A DNA stretch of 64,000 nt. Origin: Paraburkholderia sp. BCC1885 (GTDB taxonomy: Bacteria > Pseudomonadota > Gammaproteobacteria > Burkholderiales > Burkholderiaceae). The stretch is from the NCBI RefSeq assembly GCF_900996235.1, contig NZ_CAAJGM010000155.1, positions 62,001 to 126,000 of the forward strand, given 5' to 3'. Under the pieces are notes generated by a model. That model saw only the letters and a list, made by a program, of their open reading frames with translations. It made no database searches and was not told where the DNA came from. Both the position numbers and the translations under genes were made by a program. How positions within the stretch are numbered: position 1 is the stretch's first letter; each line of letters starts with the position of its first letter. Shown here piece after piece: positions 23,742 through 32,279 of this stretch.

Positions 23742-25370
23742 TCATGCCGCGGTTTTCAGCCCGCCAACAGCGGCGTCGGGCACGTGGGCGGCCGCAGCGT
23801 GATTCGCGCTGCCCGCCGCGGCGTAACCCGTATCCTCCAGCGCGCTGGCGTCGACTGGCCGCAGCTTGCCTGGAGTCGGCAGCGGCGGCGGCGCGCTGTC
23901 GGCGATCATGTGGAATGCGAGCGCCATATCGTCGGCGAGCGGCCGGTCGTCGCGATACGTCTGCACCAGACTGCGCACGCTGCGCCACAGCGAATCGGTG
24001 TACGGCGCACGCGGCGCATCGATGGTCTGCAGGTCGTATGCCTGAGCTGCGGCCAGCAGTTCGATGGCAACGATGCGCCCCGCGTTGTCGATGATCTCCA
24101 GCGCCTTGAGTGCCGCCGGCGTCGCGTGGCAAAGGTGGTCTTCCTGCAGACCGGACGTGATACCGCCGTCGAGGCTCGCCGGCATCGCAAGGCGGCGGTT
24201 TTGCGCGACCAGCGAGGCCGCGGTGTACTGCGCGATCATGAAACCCGAGCAGGTGCCGCCCGGCTCCGCGAGGAATGCGGGCAAGCCGCTCACCAGCGGA
24301 TTGACGAGACGGTCGAGGCGCCGTTCGGCCATCGCCGCCACCTGGGCGATCGCGGTGGCGAGGCTATCCATGGCGAGCGCGATCGAAGCGCCCACCGCGT
24401 GCGCCTGGGAGTACACGCGCGGCGCTTCGGGCGTGCCGGCGACGATCGGGTTATCGGTGATGGAAGCCAGTTCGCGGTTGACCACTTCTGCCGTCGCCGT
24501 CAACACGTCGCGCGCCGCGCCGTGTACGTGCGGAATGGTCCGCATGCTGAGCGGGTCCTGGGTATGCTGGCCGATTGCCGCCGCGAGGATGCCGCTATCG
24601 GCAAGCGCGCCGCGCATTCTTTGGCCTACCAGGTTGAGTCCTGGCGAGATGCGCAGCGCCAGCGATTCGGCATCGAACGCGGCCAGTTGGCCACGCAGGT
24701 TTTCGAAGCTCATCGCCGCCACCGCGTCGCTCCAGTCGAGCAGCCGTTCGGCGCGTGCGAGCGCCAACGCGGCCAGTCCCGTCACGCATGGCGTACCGTT
24801 GATCAGGCTAAGCCCCTCCTTTGCTTCCAGCACGAGCGGTTCAAGCCCGAGACGCTGCAAAGCCTCGCGGCCGCTGATGCGCTCGCCGCGATACCGCGCA
24901 TGCCCTTCGCCGATGCACACCAGCGCGATATGCGCCATATGGCTCAGATAGCCGACCGAGCCGAACGCCGGCACTTCGGGCAGGCAATCGGCGCCAAGCA
25001 GCGCCACCAGCCGCTCGGCCACCACGAGCCGGATGCCCGAATGGCCATGAGCAAAATTGTTCACCGCCGCGACGATGATGGCGCGCGTCTCAGCAACGCC
25101 AAGCGGCGCGCCGACGCCCACCGCGTGGCTCATCAGAATGTTGCGCGACAAGGCCCGTTGTTCGGACGGCGAAACAATCACGTCGCACAGCGCGCCCACG
25201 CCGGTATTCACGCCGTAGGCACGAATACCGCGCTCGACGATCTGTTCGACCAGCACATGGGCCGCGGCGATGCGCGCCCGCGCATCGGAGGAAAGCTCGA
25301 ACGCGGCGCCCGCGGCCACCGCCGCAACCTGACGCCAGTCCAGAGGACGATCGGAACGGATGACAGCCAT
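23742..25370 (-). CDS. Histidine ammonia-lyase homologue lacking the MIO triad
   Basis: A 542-residue member of the aromatic amino acid lyase family. Much of the active site is kept: Tyr52 in YGVNTGVG, His82 in NILMSHAVG, Asn191 in LSLINGTP, Arg277 in QDPLSMR and the acidic QEDH. The family's Ala-Ser-Gly, which cyclises to the MIO cofactor within GSVGASGDLAPL, is absent: residues 137-144 read GSVGYLSH, a deletion of about six residues. The tyrosine usual in QDPYS is leucine 274. The nucleotide sequence at 24940-24980 confirms this and shows no frameshift. It cannot perform the normal MIO-dependent deamination. It sits eight bases after the transporter ATPase gene in a HutC-type operon. It may bind histidine or catalyse a different reaction. 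Confidence 0.9.
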   Translation of the reverse strand: MAVIRSDRPLDWRQVAAVAAGAAFELSSDARARIAAAHVLVEQIVERGIRAYGVNTGVGALCDVIVSPSEQRALSRNILMSHAVGVGAPLGVAETRAIIVAAVNNFAHGHSGIRLVVAERLVALLGADCLPEVPAFGSVGYLSHMAHIALVCIGEGHARYRGERISGREALQRLGLEPLVLEAKEGLSLINGTPCVTGLAALALARAERLLDWSDAVAAMSFENLRGQLAAFDAESLALRISPGLNLVGQRMRGALADSGILAAAIGQHTQDPLSMRTIPHVHGAARDVLTATAEVVNRELASITDNPIVAGTPEAPRVYSQAHAVGASIALAMDSLATAIAQVAAMAERRLDRLVNPLVSGLPAFLAEPGGTCSGFMIAQYTAASLVAQNRRLAMPASLDGGITSGLQEDHLCHATPAALKALEIIDNAGRIVAIELLAAAQAYDLQTIDAPRAPYTDSLWRSVRSLVQTYRDDRPLADDMALAFHMIADSAPPPLPTPGKLRPVDASALEDTGYAAAGSANHAAAAHVPDAAVGGLKTAA

Positions 25371-25378
25371 GATGACGC

Positions 25379-26170
25379 TCAGTTCGCGGTACGGTGATGG
25401 TGGCTCGAAACGAACTGCCTGAAACGCTCGGACTTGAGTTCGCCGAACACTTCGTCGGGCGTGCCGTCCGCTTCGACCTCGCCTTGATGCAAAAACATCA
25501 CGCGGTTCGATACGTGGCGCGCAAAGCCCATTTCGTGCGTGACGACCAGCATCGTGCGGCCCTCTTCCGCGAGCGAGCGCATCACGCGCAAGACTTCGCC
25601 CACCAGTTCGGGATCGAGCGCCGAGGTCGGTTCGTCGAACAGCATGACCTTCGGGTGCATCGCCAGCGCCCGCGCAATCGCCACGCGCTGTTGCTGGCCG
25701 CCCGACAGATGCGCCGGATAGTGGCCGCGCTTCTCCGCGAGGCCCACTTTGGCGAGCAGCGCTTCGGCCTCCTCGACCGCCTCGGCGCGGCTGCGCTTTT
25801 GCACGCGCAACGGACCTTCGATCAGGTTATCGAGCACCGTCATATGCGACCACAGGTTGAAGTTCTGAAACACCATGCCGAGTTGCGAACGGATGCGGTC
25901 CACCTGGCGGCGGTCGCTCGGCTGCAGCTTGCCGTCGCTGCGGCGCTTCATCTTCAGCTCTTCGCCGGCCAGCGCGACCGAGCCGTCATCCGGCGTTTCC
26001 AGCAAATTCAGGCAACGCAGAAAGGTGCTCTTGCCGGAGCCGCTCGCGCCAAGAATCGAGATCACGTCGCCCTGGTGCGCGTCGAGCGAGATGCCCTTGA
26101 GGACATGATGGTCGCCGAACGACTTGTGGATGTTCCTGACCGACAATGCAACGGGTGCCGTAGCGTTCAT
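25379..26170 (-). CDS. hisP: Polar amino acid ABC transporter ATP-binding protein
   Basis: The ATPase of the import complex, 263 residues. Walker [10 protein letters not shown] near residues 41-49, the Q loop VFQNFNLW, signature [16 protein letters not shown] and Walker [15 protein letters not shown] are intact, followed by VVTHEMGFA. The insertion [21 protein letters not shown] and overall sequence are those of HisP/ArtP-type proteins. It is encoded between the permease gene hisM and the lyase homologue. The C-terminus is His-rich. Confidence 0.93.
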   Translation of the reverse strand: MNATAPVALSVRNIHKSFGDHHVLKGISLDAHQGDVISILGASGSGKSTFLRCLNLLETPDDGSVALAGEELKMKRRSDGKLQPSDRRQVDRIRSQLGMVFQNFNLWSHMTVLDNLIEGPLRVQKRSRAEAVEEAEALLAKVGLAEKRGHYPAHLSGGQQQRVAIARALAMHPKVMLFDEPTSALDPELVGEVLRVMRSLAEEGRTMLVVTHEMGFARHVSNRVMFLHQGEVEADGTPDEVFGELKSERFRQFVSSHHHRTAN

Positions 26171-26204
26171 GTGATGCTCCAGACGTACCGAAATGCGCCG
26201 CCGC

Positions 26205-26957
26205 TCAATGCGCGGCGCGACGTGCTTCGGGGGTGGCGGAAACCGGGCTCGGGGCAGCCTGGACGGGCGCCGCGCGCAGATGGCGCGACAGACGCACTTC
26301 GAGCAGACCGAGCAGGCGCACGATGATGAAATTCAGGAACAGATAGATCAGCGCGGCGCAGATAAAAACTTCAGTTGTCCGATACGTCTGCTGGATGATC
26401 TGCTGCGCGACACCGGTGACTTCCCATACCGTGACGAGACTCGCGAGCGCGGTGGACTTCACCAGCAACACGGCTTCGGTCGAATATGCGGGCAGACACT
26501 GACGCAGCGCAATCGGTCCGATCACGCGGCGCAGCAGCGCGAAGCCCGACAGGCCAATCGCGTAGCCCGCTTCGATTTGCCCTACCGGCACGGCCATCAG
26601 GCCACCGCGGATGATCTCGGCGGTATAACCGGCGGTACACAGCGCCAGCGACAGCACGGCGCACATATACGGTTCGCGCAGCACCGGCCAGAGGAAACTC
26701 TCCCGTATCACGCCGAACTGACCGAGTCCGTAGTAGACGAGAAACATCTGGATCAACAGCGGCGAGCCGCGAAACACGAGGATGTAGGCGCGCGCAAACC
26801 GGTTCGGCAGCCAATGCGGCGAGACGCGCAGCGTGACGATCACGAGCGACAGCAATCCGCCCAGCACCAGTGACGAAAAAAACAGACCGAGCGTGGTCGG
26901 CACGGCCGCGAGCAACTGGCGCAGCGTGTCGAGCAGGAAATCGAAGTCGATATGCAT
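26205..26957 (-). CDS. hisM: Polar amino acid ABC transporter permease, HisM-like
   Basis: A 250-residue inner-membrane permease with about five helices. It has the EAA loop pattern [27 protein letters not shown] near residues 145-172 and [16 protein letters not shown] near 84-100, both characteristic of the HEQRo amino acid permease group. The C-terminal 30 residues are Ala/Pro-rich. It is encoded 15 bases after hisQ and forms a heterodimer with it. Confidence 0.92.
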   Translation of the reverse strand: MHIDFDFLLDTLRQLLAAVPTTLGLFFSSLVLGGLLSLVIVTLRVSPHWLPNRFARAYILVFRGSPLLIQMFLVYYGLGQFGVIRESFLWPVLREPYMCAVLSLALCTAGYTAEIIRGGLMAVPVGQIEAGYAIGLSGFALLRRVIGPIALRQCLPAYSTEAVLLVKSTALASLVTVWEVTGVAQQIIQQTYRTTEVFICAALIYLFLNFIIVRLLGLLEVRLSRHLRAAPVQAAPSPVSATPEARRAAH

Positions 26958-26972
26958 GATGGCGCGGCCTCG

Positions 26973-27695
26973 TCAGTTGCGGGCGAAATTGCGGCGGAAG
27001 GACCGGCCCACGCGCGCTTCGGCGTGATTGAACACCCGGTTGGAGATGCTCGTCATCACCAGATAAAGCGCGCCGCCCACGACGAAGAAGGTGAAATATT
27101 GATGAGTCGAACCGGCGACCACCTGGCTCACGCGCAGCAGTTCGGCGAGGCCTGTCACCGAAATTAGTGCGGAGTCCTTGAGACTCAGTTGCCAGACGTT
27201 ACCGATTCCCGGCAAGGCGAAACGTAGCACTTGCGGGATCAGAATGCGCCGCGCCATGGTGAGCGTGGACATGCCGATCGAGCGCGCGGCCTCCAGTTCG
27301 CCGCGCGACACGGCCAGCACCGCCGCCCGGTACACCTCCGCCTGATACGCGCCGGAGATCATCCCCACGGCGAGCGCGCCGATCACGAAAGGCGGCACAC
27401 CGACAAAGCCGTCAGCGCCGAACCATTGGCCGATGGTCGTCACCAGCGTCGAGCCGCCGAAATAGAACAGGTAGATGACGAGCAGTTCGGGTACACCGCG
27501 AAACACGGTCGTGTAGAAGTCGCCAAGCACCCGCAAGCTGCGAAAGCGCGACAGCTTCGCCGCGGCCACCAGTGCGCCGAACACCGCGCCGACGGCCAGC
27601 GCCGCGAGCGTCAGCGCGACGGTCATCAAGGCCGCCAGCAGCACGACGCCGCCCCAACCATCCGGGCCGAAGCCGAGCATCCCGATCAGAGCCAT
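26973..27695 (-). CDS. hisQ: Polar amino acid ABC transporter permease, HisQ-like
   Basis: A 240-residue permease, partner of HisM. FRGVPELLVIYLFYFGG near residues 65-81 and GELEAARSIGMSTLTMARRILIPQVLR near 132-158 (EAA loop) define the family, followed by LKDSALISVTGLAELLR. It begins 195 bases downstream of hisJ; that gap holds no gene and may carry an RNA processing or attenuation signal that raises binding-protein expression. Confidence 0.92.
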   Translation of the reverse strand: MALIGMLGFGPDGWGGVVLLAALMTVALTLAALAVGAVFGALVAAAKLSRFRSLRVLGDFYTTVFRGVPELLVIYLFYFGGSTLVTTIGQWFGADGFVGVPPFVIGALAVGMISGAYQAEVYRAAVLAVSRGELEAARSIGMSTLTMARRILIPQVLRFALPGIGNVWQLSLKDSALISVTGLAELLRVSQVVAGSTHQYFTFFVVGGALYLVMTSISNRVFNHAEARVGRSFRRNFARN

Positions 27696-27890
27696 ACGCT
27701 ACTCCTCGTCCAGTCCGTTGAATCGATCAGGCGGCACGCGCGGAGCTTGCCGCGCGTGCTGGACCACCTGCCGGTGCTGCCTCTATTGCCTGTACTGCCT
27801 TGCTCTGGCCGACACCGCCGTTCGCGGCGCGACGCGGCGAGACCCGCACGCCACTCAGGAAACAGCTCATGGCGCCATTCCAGACACAAC

Positions 27891-28751
27891 TCAAGGCGTG
27901 ACGTCGGTCTTGAACCACTTCGCGGAGAGCTTCTTCACCGTGCCGTCGGCGAGCGCCGCGCTGATCGCCGTGTCGAACTTCGCTTTCAGGTCGCCGTCCT
28001 GTTTGCGGAACGCGAGGCCCTCACCCGGCCCCCAGATCGGACCGCCGATCTTCGGCCCGGCCATCACGATCGACGCGGTCTCTTTCTTGTCGGTATTGGC
28101 GGCGTAGTAGGTCACGTCGTCAAAGGACGCGTCGATGCGGCCATTCGCGAGATCGAGGTCGCGCTCCGGCGAGGTCTTGTAGACGCGGATGGTGGCGATG
28201 TCCTTGAAGCCGTCATTGATGAACTTGGTGTAGACCGTGCCCGACTGAATACCGATAGTCTTGCCCTTCAACTCTTTACGCAGCGAATCGACGGTCGGCT
28301 GATCAGTTTTCGGATCGCCGGTCAGCTTGAGGACCGCGCTGGTCGGGCCGGCTTTCGGCAGGATTTTGGTGTCGGTCACGGCAAAAGTCGCCGGCGTAGC
28401 TGCATAAGGACGCGAGAAGGCGATGATCTTTTCGCGCTCGGGCGTGATCGAGATGGCGTCCATCAGCACGTCGAACTTGCCGGCCTGCAAGCCCGGGATC
28501 ATGCCGTCCCAGTCTTGCGCAACGAGGTTGCACTGCAACTGGATGCGCTCGCACAGGTTCGCCACCAGTTCGGGTTCGAAGCCGCCCAGCTTGCCGCCCG
28601 GCAGCGTCAGGTTCCACGGTGCATAGCCGCCTTCCAGCGCGATGGTCACCGTCTTCCAGTCCTTCGCCTGCGCGGGCGCCGCGAGAATGGTCGCTGCGCC
28701 GAGCACGGCGCCAATCAATGCTTTAGCCAACGTAGTGCGCTTTACCTTCAC
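27891..28751 (-). CDS. hisJ: Histidine/lysine/arginine-type periplasmic binding protein
   Basis: First gene of the transporter operon, 286 residues. A Sec signal ends in APAQA, and the mature protein is a type II periplasmic binding fold: IALEGGYAPWNLT, then LGGFEPELVANLCER, DWDGMIPGLQAGKFDVLMDAISITPER near residues 80-106 and LKGKTIGIQSGTVY near 165. These match HisJ/ArgT-like proteins. The HutC partner and lyase homologue suggest histidine or a derivative such as urocanate as substrate, but the sequence alone does not fix it. HutC-type sites lie 66 and 228 bases upstream. Confidence 0.92.
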   Translation of the reverse strand: MKVKRTTLAKALIGAVLGAATILAAPAQAKDWKTVTIALEGGYAPWNLTLPGGKLGGFEPELVANLCERIQLQCNLVAQDWDGMIPGLQAGKFDVLMDAISITPEREKIIAFSRPYAATPATFAVTDTKILPKAGPTSAVLKLTGDPKTDQPTVDSLRKELKGKTIGIQSGTVYTKFINDGFKDIATIRVYKTSPERDLDLANGRIDASFDDVTYYAANTDKKETASIVMAGPKIGGPIWGPGEGLAFRKQDGDLKAKFDTAISAALADGTVKKLSAKWFKTDVTP

Positions 28752-28816
28752 GTCGAAACTCCTTTGATTGAGGGAACACCATTCAGCTGACCGAGCGATT
28801 CGTTCACTCGCTTGAA

Positions 28817-28828
28817 TTGACTAGACAA
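28817..28828. promoter_or_regulatory. HutC-type operator 1, proximal to hisJ
   Basis: TTGACTAGACAA is a 12-base palindrome with one mismatch and fits the HutC-subfamily rule GTMTAKAC at seven of eight positions. It lies 66 bases upstream of the hisJ start codon. Confidence 0.55.
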
Positions 28829-28978
28829 GTCTGCATGAGTAAAAAAATCGTCGCAAGCGGAATCATAAAATTTTCACCCAATCCTCGGGTAAGCCCTAGC
28901 AGCAAAGGCTTGTGGCGATGAATCCGTTAAATGCGGAGCTTCGAAGGCGGTGCGGAAACACGCCGCTTTGGTGCATTT

Positions 28979-28988
28979 TGTCTAGACA
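28979..28988. promoter_or_regulatory. HutC-type operator 2, distal
   Basis: TGTCTAGACA is a perfect 10-base palindrome whose core GTCTAGAC matches the HutC-subfamily rule GTMTAKAC exactly. It lies 228 bases upstream of hisJ, 151 bases beyond the proximal site, a spacing that would allow looping by a dimeric repressor. Confidence 0.6.
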
Positions 28989-29214
28989 GGTTCATTAGAT
29001 GCCGTGACGTGCATCGTCCCGGTGCAGGGGCGGCAACGCCTGAGCACTCGGCTGGACGAAGCTGGACGCGAAGGGCGAGCGCCACGGGGAAGCGGCGCGA
29101 TGAAATCCGCCAGGAGATATGCGGCACGCAGCGGCACCAAGCGAGACGCAGCGGCAGCATGCCGCGGACCGCATAGTCCGCGCGGCTTTGAGCTACGTGC
29201 CGAAGACGGTCGCC

Positions 29215-30039
29215 TCAGCGCCCCTCGCGCACGCGCTCGAAAAGAGCCGCTGCGTCGATCTCGGCGGCAGGCAAGCCGAAACGTTCTACCAGACATGCCG
29301 CAAATTCGTCGGCAGTTGCAAGCATGTGCTCGCTGACGAGTTGGCCGTCGGCGGCGCGTTCCATCAAACGATGGTTGCGCAGTGCCAGGCGCCCCTGCGG
29401 CAAGACCCGGCACACGATCAGATTATTGACGAAGTTCGATTGCGGCCAGGTCGAGGTGTACCAGCTCGCCACTTCGTAGTCGATCCATTCGGCGCACTGC
29501 AAGTCGAAGCGGTAGGCCTTCGCCCATGCATCGCCGGTCTGCACTTCCAGATCGAGCGCGCCGTGCGAGGCATCCGCGAGACGAAACACTTCGAGCGGCG
29601 TGGGCTGCGGCATGCCCGCCTCGAGCCGCAGGGGTCCGGTGAGCGTCGTGCCGCCGAAACCCACATCCGCAAGCCACGCCGTCTCGTCGATCTCGACGCG
29701 CAGCAGCATATGCGTGCGAGCCGTGACCGCATCCGCTTCCTGTCCCCACAACACGCGGGCCATCAGCGGCGTCACGCGAAAACCCAGTTGCGTCAGCACA
29801 TGCGCGAACAGGCGGTTGTGCTCGAAGCAATAGCCGCCGCGCCGCCGTTCGAGCAGCTTGTTGGCAAGCGCCGGCAACTCCAGCGAGACAGCGCGGCCGG
29901 TCAGCGGATCGAGATTTTCGAAGGGGATCGCCAATGGATGCAGATGGTGCAGCTCGCGCAGCACGGCGAGCGTCGCGGTGTGCGGCCCGTCGTAGCCGAC
30001 TCGGGAGAAATACAGATCGAGGTCCACTGCGTTTGACAT
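29215..30039 (-). CDS. nat: Arylamine N-acetyltransferase
   Basis: A 274-residue cytoplasmic enzyme transferring acetyl from acetyl-CoA to arylamines or hydrazines. The catalytic triad is complete: Cys71 in RGGYCFEHN, His110 in RTHMLL and Asp125 in LADVGFGG. The N-terminal helical bundle with PFENLDPLTGR is typical of NATs. ATG 30037-30039 gives the normal family length; an upstream extension to 30096 is possible but unlikely. It is a single gene divergent from the iron locus and not obviously linked to the transporter operon downstream. Confidence 0.94.
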   Translation of the reverse strand: MSNAVDLDLYFSRVGYDGPHTATLAVLRELHHLHPLAIPFENLDPLTGRAVSLELPALANKLLERRRGGYCFEHNRLFAHVLTQLGFRVTPLMARVLWGQEADAVTARTHMLLRVEIDETAWLADVGFGGTTLTGPLRLEAGMPQPTPLEVFRLADASHGALDLEVQTGDAWAKAYRFDLQCAEWIDYEVASWYTSTWPQSNFVNNLIVCRVLPQGRLALRNHRLMERAADGQLVSEHMLATADEFAACLVERFGLPAAEIDAAALFERVREGR

Positions 30040-30674
30040 GAAAGTAAGCCCTGAAATGACGGTACCGACCGGTGCGACGCCCTGCTGCGACGTCACTCGT
30101 AGCGCGGCGGATAGTCAAAAACCGCCACCGCCGCAGAACCGTAACAGATTGACCCGCCCATACGACACGCTGCTGACAGGCCCGCATGTCCGGCGAGGAA
30201 AGAGGGCCAAAAGAGTGCAACGCGTCACGCAATCGTCATCTGACAATCAGCTTTCGTTGTATTCACGGTCTGGCCAGGAAAAATGCGCCTGCGGACTCAC
30301 CTCATGGTTGCGTGCGGCCAAAGGCGGCGGGTAACCACGCCATCGGACCCTCCCGCAAAAGCTCACCACGAGCCTGCCATCAAAACTCAGGTCCTGACGA
30401 AACCGCCCGCTCAAACCATACTATTTAATTACAGTTCAATTACTTTCTAGTGAGTCATCGTCGAATAAAAGCCAGAAAACGTAAAGTTGCCAATTACACC
30501 TCAGTAATATTGTTGCGAATCGTTCTCATTTGTATTGACGCACCTATCCCGCATGCGTACGATCTCGTCATTGCCCTGAGGCGTCGCGAGCCGCGGCGGC
30601 AATGCGCGGAAAGCTGGTTATCGCCGCCCGACGCAGATAGCCGGAACAGTCGATACAACACAACAAGGATTTCG
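30040..30674. other. Intergenic region between nat and the iron locus
   Basis: About 635 bases without a gene. The portion 30415-30540 is AT-rich relative to the window and contains the Fur-like site. Promoter elements for the porin gene are expected between 30500 and 30660, but I cannot fix a -35/-10 pair. Confidence 0.45.
30515..30533. promoter_or_regulatory. Fur-like box upstream of the iron locus
   Basis: GCGAATCGTTCTCATTTGT resembles the Fur boxes of pseudomonads and Burkholderia, with the strongest part being the right half CTCATT and left half GCGAAT. By eye it matches ten of nineteen positions of the classic GATAATGATAATCATTATC. It lies 142 bases upstream of the porin ATG, and the downstream genes encode ferric transport, which supports the call. 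Confidence 0.55.
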
Positions 30675-32201
30675 ATGAAGTTCGCCCAGTCCACAGGACC
30701 CGCGCCAGCCGCTCGTCCCTTCAAGAATGCTACCCCGCGCGGTCGCACCGCACGCACCTTGGGTCTGCCCTCGATCCGCAGCGTGGCGTTTTACACAGCA
30801 TTCGCATGGGCGTCACTGACGGCCGCCACCGCGATGGCCGAAACCAATCCCGACGCGACCCCGAACGACGCGCCCGAAGCCGACCTGCGCATCCAGGCCC
30901 AGCCCACCAGCCAGTGGACCGGCGTCTGGAACCGCGGCAACCTGCTCGGCGACATCGGCGGCCTGCGTCCGTGGCTCGGCAAGTACGGCATTACCTTCGG
31001 TCTCACCGAAACCAGCGAGTATCTCTACAACACGCGCGGCGGCCTGAACACCGGCGGCACCTACGACGGCCTGACCACGGCCACGGTGCAGGTGGATACG
31101 AAGAAGGCATTCGGCCTGCAGGGCGGCCTCTTCAACGTCAGCGCACTGAATATCCACGGCCAAAACCTGAGCGCCGACAATCTCGGCACGCTGAATACGG
31201 CGAGCGGGATCGAAGCTCAGGACACGACGCGCCTGTGGGAACTGTGGTACCAGCAGTCGTTCCTGAACAACAAGATGGACGTCAAGGTCGGCCAGCAGAG
31301 TCTCGACCAGGAATTCATCGGCAGCCAAAGCGCGGGCCTGTTCGTCAACACGATGTTCGGCTGGCCGGCGCTGCCGTCCTACGACATGCCTTCGGGCGGC
31401 CCGGCCTATCCGCTCGCCGACCTCGGCGTGCGGGTGCGCGGCCAGATCACCCCGACCATTACCGCCCTCGCCGGCGTGTTCGACGGCGATCCGCTCGGCA
31501 ACAATCCGAACAATATCAGCGGCACGAACTTCAACCTGCACACCGGCGCGCTGTACATCGGCGAACTGCAATACGGCCTGAACCAGCCGGGCGACGGCGA
31601 AATGGTCAGCGCGGCCAACACCGGTTTGCCGGGCAGCTACAAGATCGGCTTCTGGTACAACACCGGCAGCTTCGCCGACCAGCACTTCGACAATACCGGC
31701 CTGTCGTTGGCTAATCCGAATTCGACCGGCGTGCCCGAGCAGCATCGCGGCGACTACAGTTTCTACGCCGTGGCCGACCAGATGGTATGGCGTCCCGATC
31801 CGGACGAGCCGCGCGCCATCAACGTGTTCACCCGCGTCATGGGCGCGCCGGGCGACCGCAATCTCGTCAACTTCTCGGCCAACCTCGGCGTGGTGATGAA
31901 AGCGCCGTTCGCCGGCCGCGATTTCGACAGCGTGGGTCTTGCACTGACCTACATCAAGGTCAGCAACAGCGTGCAGGATCTCGATCTGGACAGCCGCGCC
32001 TTCAGCGGCGGCCCGTATGGCGTGCGTACCCAGGAAACCACTCTGGAGGCGACCTATCAGTATCAGGTCAACCCGTGGTGGCAGATCCAGGCCGACGCGC
32101 AATACACGTTCAATGCCGGCGCCGGACAGAACCCGAGCGACCCGACTCAACCGCTGCGCAACACGTTTGTTGTCGGCGTGCGAACCAACATTACGTTCTG
32201 A
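30675..32201 (+). CDS. OprB-family outer-membrane porin
   Basis: A 508-residue OprB/carbohydrate-selective-porin family protein. An unusually long N-terminal region ends in a signal with ATAMAE near residue 55; the mature protein has the family blocks WNRGNLLGDIGG, LRPWLGKYGITFGLTETSEYLYNTRGG and GQQSLDQEFIGSQ, and ends in a beta strand with C-terminal phenylalanine (TNITF), the outer-membrane sorting signal. AAGGAT precedes the ATG at 30675. OprB proteins usually pass sugars, but this one heads an operon for a DyP peroxidase and FbpABC under a Fur-like site, so it may admit an iron chelate or heme-related substrate. Confidence 0.88.
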   Translation: MKFAQSTGPAPAARPFKNATPRGRTARTLGLPSIRSVAFYTAFAWASLTAATAMAETNPDATPNDAPEADLRIQAQPTSQWTGVWNRGNLLGDIGGLRPWLGKYGITFGLTETSEYLYNTRGGLNTGGTYDGLTTATVQVDTKKAFGLQGGLFNVSALNIHGQNLSADNLGTLNTASGIEAQDTTRLWELWYQQSFLNNKMDVKVGQQSLDQEFIGSQSAGLFVNTMFGWPALPSYDMPSGGPAYPLADLGVRVRGQITPTITALAGVFDGDPLGNNPNNISGTNFNLHTGALYIGELQYGLNQPGDGEMVSAANTGLPGSYKIGFWYNTGSFADQHFDNTGLSLANPNSTGVPEQHRGDYSFYAVADQMVWRPDPDEPRAINVFTRVMGAPGDRNLVNFSANLGVVMKAPFAGRDFDSVGLALTYIKVSNSVQDLDLDSRAFSGGPYGVRTQETTLEATYQYQVNPWWQIQADAQYTFNAGAGQNPSDPTQPLRNTFVVGVRTNITF

Positions 32202-32279
32202 CCGCTTTCATAACCTGGACACCATGTTTTCGATCATGACCGCATTCAACGCTTTGTGCGCAGGCACGGAGGCTCATTC

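Larger units (their letters stand above)
28752..29214. other. Intergenic region upstream of hisJ
   Basis: This 463-base stretch holds the hisJ promoter, with two HutC-type operators, and a GC-rich portion (29000-29214) in which several frames are open but none looks like protein. The AT-rich part 28830-28880 may carry promoter elements on the minus strand. I see no gene. Confidence 0.5.

Noticed and set aside
23607-25397. A plus-strand frame of nearly 600 codons opposite hutH
   Set aside because: The product is Arg/His-rich and without family resemblance, and it mirrors the codon pattern of the lyase homologue on the minus strand.
27700-27890. Gap between hisJ and hisQ examined for a CRISPR-like or tandem repeat
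   Set aside because: Only loose repetition of TGCC-containing words is present, without regular unit length.
28931-29336. Overlapping plus-strand frames between hisJ and nat, considered as a regulator remnant
   Set aside because: None contains a helix-turn-helix or continuous family pattern; the sequence is Arg-rich throughout.
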